This document shows, piece by piece, positions 58,867-64,000 of a DNA stretch of 64,000 nucleotides (its first letter is position 1; each line of letters opens with the position of its first letter). Source of the stretch: Chrysomallon squamiferum (Eukaryota; Mollusca; Gastropoda; Neomphalida; Peltospiridae). The position numbers and the translations under genes were made by a program. Below the pieces are notes generated by a model. The model was not told the origin of the DNA. It made no database searches and was given only the letters and a program-made list of their open reading frames with translations. Where the stretch lies: assembly GCA_012295275.1 (NCBI GenBank), contig CM022677.1, positions 12,389,723 through 12,453,722 of the forward strand, given 5' to 3'.

Positions 58867-59165
58867 AGAAGAAGATGGCAAAGAAAAAGAGGAAGACCAA
58901 GAAGAGAAAATAACAATTTTTTTTTCACAATTATATATATATCTATAAACTTAAAAATAATGTCTTGTTATTGGTATAAGCATTATGTAATAAATATGGA
59001 ATTCTTTAAACTGGTTTTATTATTATTACTACTACTACTACTACTACTACAACTACTTCAACTACTACTACTACTACTACTGTTATTATTATTATTATCA
59101 ATAGTTATTACTATTGTTATTACTACTATTATTATTATTACTTTTATTACTATTATTATTTTTAA
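58829..59165. repeat. (AAG)n, (CTA)n and (ATT)n tracts
   Basis: AAG run at 58836-58875 continuing into GAGGAAG words, then CTA run at about 59025-59085 and ATT to 59165. No gene. Confidence 0.9.
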
Positions 59166-59340
59166 TACTTTTATCATTAGATAAGTTTCTATATTTTCAG
59201 TCAGTAAACAAAAACAATATTACTTTTTTAAATATTTAATTACCAGTTTAATCTTAAAAGCCCCTAGTGCTTGTACAAACTTCAGCCTGTGTTTATCAGT
59301 AGCTCCATCCATATGCAGGACAGACAGTCGGTGTGTGGGT

Positions 59341-59505
59341 GACTAGGGCAGGGGGGTGAATAGGATAAAAATGGGTGAGCTTAGGGTCCCGGACAGAAAA
59401 GGTGAGTTGAACACATGCCCTCCCACCCTACCCCGGAAGTACGGGCTGTCTGCCAGGGGAAAGTGTTCTCACCCATTTTTATCTCTCCACCCCCTGCCCT
59501 AGTCC
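59341..59505. repeat. Hairpin-forming inverted repeat, right copy
   Basis: Arm 59341-59379 (GACTAGGGCAGGGGGGTGAA..) pairs with 59469-59505 (..CCCCCTGCCCTAGTC). Counterpart of 11483-11646. Confidence 0.8.
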
Positions 59506-60345
59506 CCTGCATACCAGCTGTCTGTGCCCCCCTCAGACAGGTTGTGAAGTACCAGAACCAAGTTGAAACTTTAAAACGATCGAATCTCGGCATTTTTCGA
59601 CATTCCATTTATCCCATATGGATAATTAGCGTACATAAGCTTAGTGAGTACATTTCATGTAAGGCTAAAGATGTGAGCACATAGCACTAAAAGGAGATAA
59701 CTCTAATCAGTATAATTTTTACTTTATTTAGTGAGTACCTCTCACATAAGGGAGATAACTGTAATCATATAACTTTTACTTTGCTTAGTGAGTATATCTC
59801 ACGTAAGGGACACAATTCTAATCTAAGTTTGTGAACACATATAACTAAAGGGAGATAATGCTAATCGATATAATTTTTACTATGCTTAGTGAATACATCT
59901 CAAGTAAAGGATTTAACTCTAATCTATGTTTGTGAACACATATCACTAAAGCTAAAGGGAGATAACTCTAATCGATATAATTGTTCCTTTATTTAGTGAG
60001 TACATCTCACATAAGGGATTTAATTAATCTATGTTTGTGAACACATATCACTAAAGGGAGATAACACTAATCGATATAATTTTTACTTGGCAGAGTAAAC
60101 TCCTCCCACTTCTGGTGACACATCACGGGGTATGTCATATTATATATAAAGAAAGTGATTTTTACACAATCTTTCATAGAAGAATTTGATAAATAAAGTA
60201 CTGCTGTGGAACCTCCAAAAACGCCGAGATTCAATCCCACGATTCAATTCTCATACATGAACTTTAAAGTTTCAGCTTGGTTCTGTACTTCACAAGCTGT
60301 GAGAGTGCAGGGCAGACAGCCAGCGTGTGGGGGACTAGGGCAGGG
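59495..60345. mobile_element. Foldback element with ~100-bp inverted ends, right copy
   Basis: The left end (GCCCTAGTCCCCTGCATACC .. AGAACCAAGTTGAAACTTTA .. GAATCTCGGCATTTTTCG) is the imperfect reverse complement of the right end (AAAACGCCGAGATTCAATCC .. TTTAAAGTTTCAGCTTGG .. GGGGGACTAGGGC). Between them lie at least four GGGAGATAACTCTAATC / TGAGTACATCTCACATAAGG units. No protein is encoded. The structure resembles foldback or miniature inverted-repeat elements with internal tandem repeats. Class and target site are not determined. Confidence 0.7.
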
Positions 60346-60469
60346 GGGGGCGTTTTTATTTCTTAAACTATTATTTTTATTATTCTGCTATTACAATCTT
60401 CTATTGTGTGAATCATTTTTTTATTATAATTATTTTTTCTTAACTTTGCTGAATAATTAAACAGCATTT

Positions 60470-61260
60470 CTTTAGCACTTAACTAAACGAATTAAATGAA
60501 ACAGAAATCTAAATTAGAAAATATTTTATTATTTTCTTTTTTCAAAATTTGTTTTGTTTTTGTTAATGCTGTTAGCCATTATCATCCTTATGTTCATTCC
60601 TGTTAATGGACAACAAAGTTATTTCCCTTAGACTACTTTGTCTATGAAATTGACTAATTATTATTATTATTATTATTAATAGTAGTAGTAGTAGTAGTAG
60701 TAGTAGTATCTCTATTTGTGTGTTCTTAGTTTATTTCATATATTTAAAATGTTTCTTTACTAAAAATTAATGTCATTCAGAATAAAAATAAGAATTTAAA
60801 TTTATTAATTTATAGATTCCGTTTTGATACATGGAAATTTGTATATTTTATTTATTATGATTAGAGAAAGAGAGATTTGGCTTTCACTACAACTGTAAGA
60901 TTGTATGTTTTCATAAAAATTTCATTTCACTGCAAAAATGTATAAAAATTTCAAATACATGTAAATACTGTTTTTCAGCCTTTTCATACTGATACATTAT
61001 TTAAATTTCACAAATATAATGATTTCTAGAGCATAACATCAATTCAGGTGTTCAAAAGTTTAATTAAGTTTCTGTGTGTGTGCGTGCGTATGTGCGTTTC
61101 ATCTATCTTTCAATTTTGTTTGTTTTTATTTTTGTTGTTGATATTATTGCTAACATTGTTATTATTGTTATTGTAGTACATAATTATACTATTTTTATTA
61201 TTGTTGTTATTGCTAATAGTGGTGTTATAGCTGTTGCTTTTGCTGTTGGTTAATTTTGCT
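60470..61260. other. Duplicated intergenic AT-rich DNA, right copy
   Basis: Matches 14430-15220. Contains an AGT run at 60683-60710. No gene. Confidence 0.7.
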
Positions 61261-61289
61261 TTAGGCAGAATTGATAAGTATGTGTGGAG

Positions 61290-62705
61290 AGAAGAAAGCG
61301 AGTTACAGAGAGAGTTAGAGAGAAAAAGACAGAGACAGAGAAACACACACAGAGAGAGATACAGACAGAGACAGACAGATAGAGAGAGAAAGAGAGACAG
61401 AGACACAGATAGACAGAGAGAGAAAGAGAGACAGAGAGAAAGAATGAGTCAGAGAGACATAGAGAGACAAAGAGAGAGATACACAGAGAGAGATACAGAG
61501 ACAGACAGACAGAGAGACAGAGAGAAAGAGAGACAGAGACAGAGAGAGGAAGAGGGACAGAGAGACAGAGACACAGATAGAGTGTCAGACAGACAGAGAG
61601 AAAGAGTGAGACAGAGAGAGAGTCAGAGAGACAGAGAGAGGAAGAGGGACAGAGATACAGAGGGAGAAAGAGACAGAGAAAAAAAGAGACAGGGACATAG
61701 CAATACAGAGAGATAGAGACAGGGAGAGAGTCAGACAGACAGACAGAGAGACAGAAATACTGAGAGAGTCAGAGAAAGAAAGAGATACAGCAGAGAGAAA
61801 AAGAGAGATTTAGAGAGAGACAGAGACAGAGGGAGAAAGACAGAAACAAATATACATAGACAGAGAGATATATAGAGAGAGACCAAGAAAGAAAGAGAGA
61901 GACAGAAACAGAGACAAAGAGAGAAAAGAGAGAGACAGAGATAGAGAAAGAGAGAAAAGAGAGAGACAGTGATAGAGAGAGAGTCACAGAGAGAGAGAGA
62001 GAGATAGACAGACAGAAAGAGATTAACCATTAACAAAAAAAGAGACAGGGACATAGCAATACAGAGAGATAGAGACAGGGAGAGAGTCAGACAGACAGAC
62101 AGAGAGACAGAAATACTGAGAGAGTCAGAGAAAGAAAGAGATACAGCAGAGAGAAAAAGAGAGATTTAGAGAGAGACAGAGACAGAGGGAGAAAGACAGA
62201 AACAAATATACATAGACAGAGAGATATATAGAGAGAGACAGAGATAGAGAAAGAGAGAAAAGAGAGACAGTGATAGAGAGAGAGTCACAGAGAGAGAGAG
62301 AGAGAGATAGACAGACAGAAAGAGACTAACCATTAAAAAAAAAAAGAGACAGGGACATAGCAATACAGAGAGATAGAGACAGGGAGAGAGTCAGACAGAC
62401 AGACAGAGAGACAGAAATACTGAGAGAGTCAGAGAAAGAAAGAGATACAGCAGAGAGAAAAAGAGAGATTTAGAGAGAGACAGAGACAGAGGGAGAAAGA
62501 CAGAAACAAATATACATAGAGAGATATATAGAGAGAGACCAAGAAAGAAAGAGAGAGACAGAAACAGAGACAAAGAGAGAAAAGAGAGAGACAGAGATAG
62601 AGAAAGAGAGAAAAGAGAGACAGAGATAGAGAAAGAGAGAAAAGAGAGACAGTGATAGAGAGAGAGTCACAGAGAGAGAGAGAGATAGACAGACAGAAAG
62701 AGACT
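61290..62705. repeat. GA-rich array with higher-order repeats
   Basis: AGAGACAG-type purine array. From 61685 a long unit beginning AGAGACAGGGACATAGCAAT occurs three times (61685, 62041, 62345), giving periods of 356 and 304 bases with internal indels. Each of the first two units ends with a TTAACCATTAACA or TAACCATTAAAA word, the same word that ends the whole array. The arginine/glutamine and serine/leucine frames are artefacts. Confidence 0.92.
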
Positions 62706-62820
62706 AACCATTAACAAAAAACTAACCATTAACCAAACACTAGCATTTAACAAATACTAACCATTAACCAAATACTAACATTTAACAAATACTAACCATT
62801 ACTAACATCCCCTATGTGTA
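62705..62820. repeat. CTAACCATTAACCAAATA short tandem repeat
   Basis: Five or six imperfect ~18-base units; only a few occur at 15892-15945 in the left copy. Confidence 0.85.
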
Positions 62821-63379
62821 CTAAACCACACCGGGGTGTAGGGGTGGCAACGTTTCCAAAGGGAATGGCTAATTAGTACATTAATATAATAACATTTAAT
62901 TGGTTAGATAGATAGACAGATAGATAGATTATGATAGATAAATAGAAGTACCTACATACAGAGATAGTTATTGAAGATAGATGAATAAATGGATACATAG
63001 GGTATTGCTACTTTTCCTAATTTCAAATTCATTTGAAAGCCCTTTCTATATAGAGAGAGACAGAGAGGCCAACAGGGTATAGACAGACGTGTATGTACTT
63101 AAGAATAAGTTATGACATATAAATATCTCCCTCTTGCTTTCTTACTCTCTCTCTCTCACTCTCCAAATCACTCATCCTTACTTACCTGCATGTTTCTATC
63201 TATCTATCTGTCTATCTATATATTTGTTTTATTTCATCATCAGTTTCTCTGGCTATTTGTCTATCTATCTGTCTGTTTGTTGATCAACCTGTGGTGTAGC
63301 TTAATGTTATTACCTGTCTAGCTAACCATTTATTCATTGCTATATCCATTTACCTATCTATCCTCTGTCTGTCTGTTTA

Positions 63380-63385
63380 TAACTA

Positions 63386-63436
<51 letters not shown>

Positions 63437-63475
63437 ATATATATATATATTTATTTATTTATTTATTTATTTATA
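63380..63475. repeat. (CTAT)n, (AT)n and (TTTA)n microsatellites
   Basis: CTAT run of about 55 bases, then AT, then TTTA units. Confidence 0.95.
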
Positions 63476-64000
63476 TAATTATCTCTCATTCTCTGAAAAA
63501 TCATACACAGGGCATACTTCACACTTCATACACACAGGGCAGAGTTACCTCAAAAGTCTTCCAAGCTGGTCAAGAAAATCCTTGGAAATGCTGGAGCCAA
63601 AGTTTGTGCTGGTGGTATGATAGCTATATTTATACAACTATCTTGTTTCATGTATGAGTCTCTGTTTATTATTTCACGATCAGGCAATTTTGTGGATTTT
63701 GTACATTCCCCTTTTTTTAGCCAGATTTATCTAAATAAAGAAATATAGAAATAAAAATTAATAAAATAAAAATAACAATAACAATAAATAAATAAAATAA
63801 GCATCAAGCTTATCATTCTAAATCTTAAATAACTAATGTTTACCTATTCCAGGCTAGAAGCATATTATTAATTTCACAATAAAATCTTTGGGATGAAATA
63901 TCTCAGCCATGGAAAATTATTATAAATTATCAATGAATTACACTTTAACAATGTTGTAATGCTGACTTTATTTATCTGGATAAGCAGCAAAAGTAACTTT

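Larger units (their letters stand above)
59180..64000 (+). repeat. Large segmental duplication, right copy (runs off window)
   Basis: Direct copy of 11335-17880 (see that entry for landmarks). It lacks the 2-kb foldback/minisatellite insertion but has an expanded GA-rich array and a (CTAT)n region at 63380-63440. Similarity is still present at the last bases of the window. Confidence 0.88.

Overview
This window looks like non-coding genomic DNA of an animal, most probably a mollusc and possibly a cephalopod. The evidence is strong A+T richness, very dense microsatellites ((CT)n, (CA)n, (ATT)n, (AG)n, AGT-type), pieces of spliced metazoan gene families (prolyl 4-hydroxylase alpha, an EGFR-like tyrosine kinase, leucine-rich repeats, a RING-like tail), and repeats built on the GGGAGATAACTC motif that I associate with molluscan genomes. 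The species assignment is inference. There is no operon, CRISPR array, rRNA, intact tRNA or complete intact gene. Almost all open reading frames over 60 codons are translated simple repeats, so the real coding content is single exons and broken copies.

Layout. (1) 0-9 kb: two direct copies of a 2.4-2.5 kb unit. Each unit carries an intronless, frameshifted prolyl 4-hydroxylase alpha copy on the + strand and, head-to-head with it, a shorter degraded copy of the same gene on the - strand. (2) 3.3-4.9 kb: a GGGG..GGCCCC motif cluster and a purine-rich imperfect tandem tract. (3) 11.3-17.9 kb and 59.2-64 kb: a direct segmental duplication about 48 kb apart. The left copy has gained about 2 kb of foldback/minisatellite DNA (12.36-14.43 kb) absent from the right copy. 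The right copy has an expanded higher-order GA-rich array. (4) 17-20 kb: a chain of candidate exons on the - strand, one with both splice sites and matching phase. (5) 20.4-38.9 kb: a giant imperfect palindrome with arms of about 7.7 and 8.4 kb around a 200-N gap. A third, partial copy of the arm lies at 39.9-43.3 kb. The arms carry an identical 84-nt candidate exon, a hAT-like non-autonomous transposon, a SINE-like segment and an exon of an uncharacterised repeated gene family. The spacer holds a non-LTR retrotransposon 3' fragment. (6) 43.4-49.6 kb: candidate small spliced transcription unit (+), C-type-lectin-like remnant (-), EGFR-family kinase exon remnant (-), RING-like/transmembrane terminal exon (-) and a tandem array encoding a KRKAEDD-type module (-). 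(7) 52.7-57.95 kb: dispersed leucine-rich-repeat and P-loop-like exon fragments on the - strand, separated by a 2.2 kb minisatellite of about 50-bp hairpin-forming units. (8) 58-59.1 kb: trinucleotide-rich DNA, followed by the right copy of the segmental duplication to the window end.

The genes do not form a pathway. The window records repeated duplication, inversion, retrocopying and tandem-repeat expansion. The best candidates for something undescribed are the giant palindrome with its unequal arms, the identical 84-nt exon in both arms, the - strand exon chain at 17-20 kb, the tandem KRKAEDD module, and the minisatellite interleaved with LRR exons.
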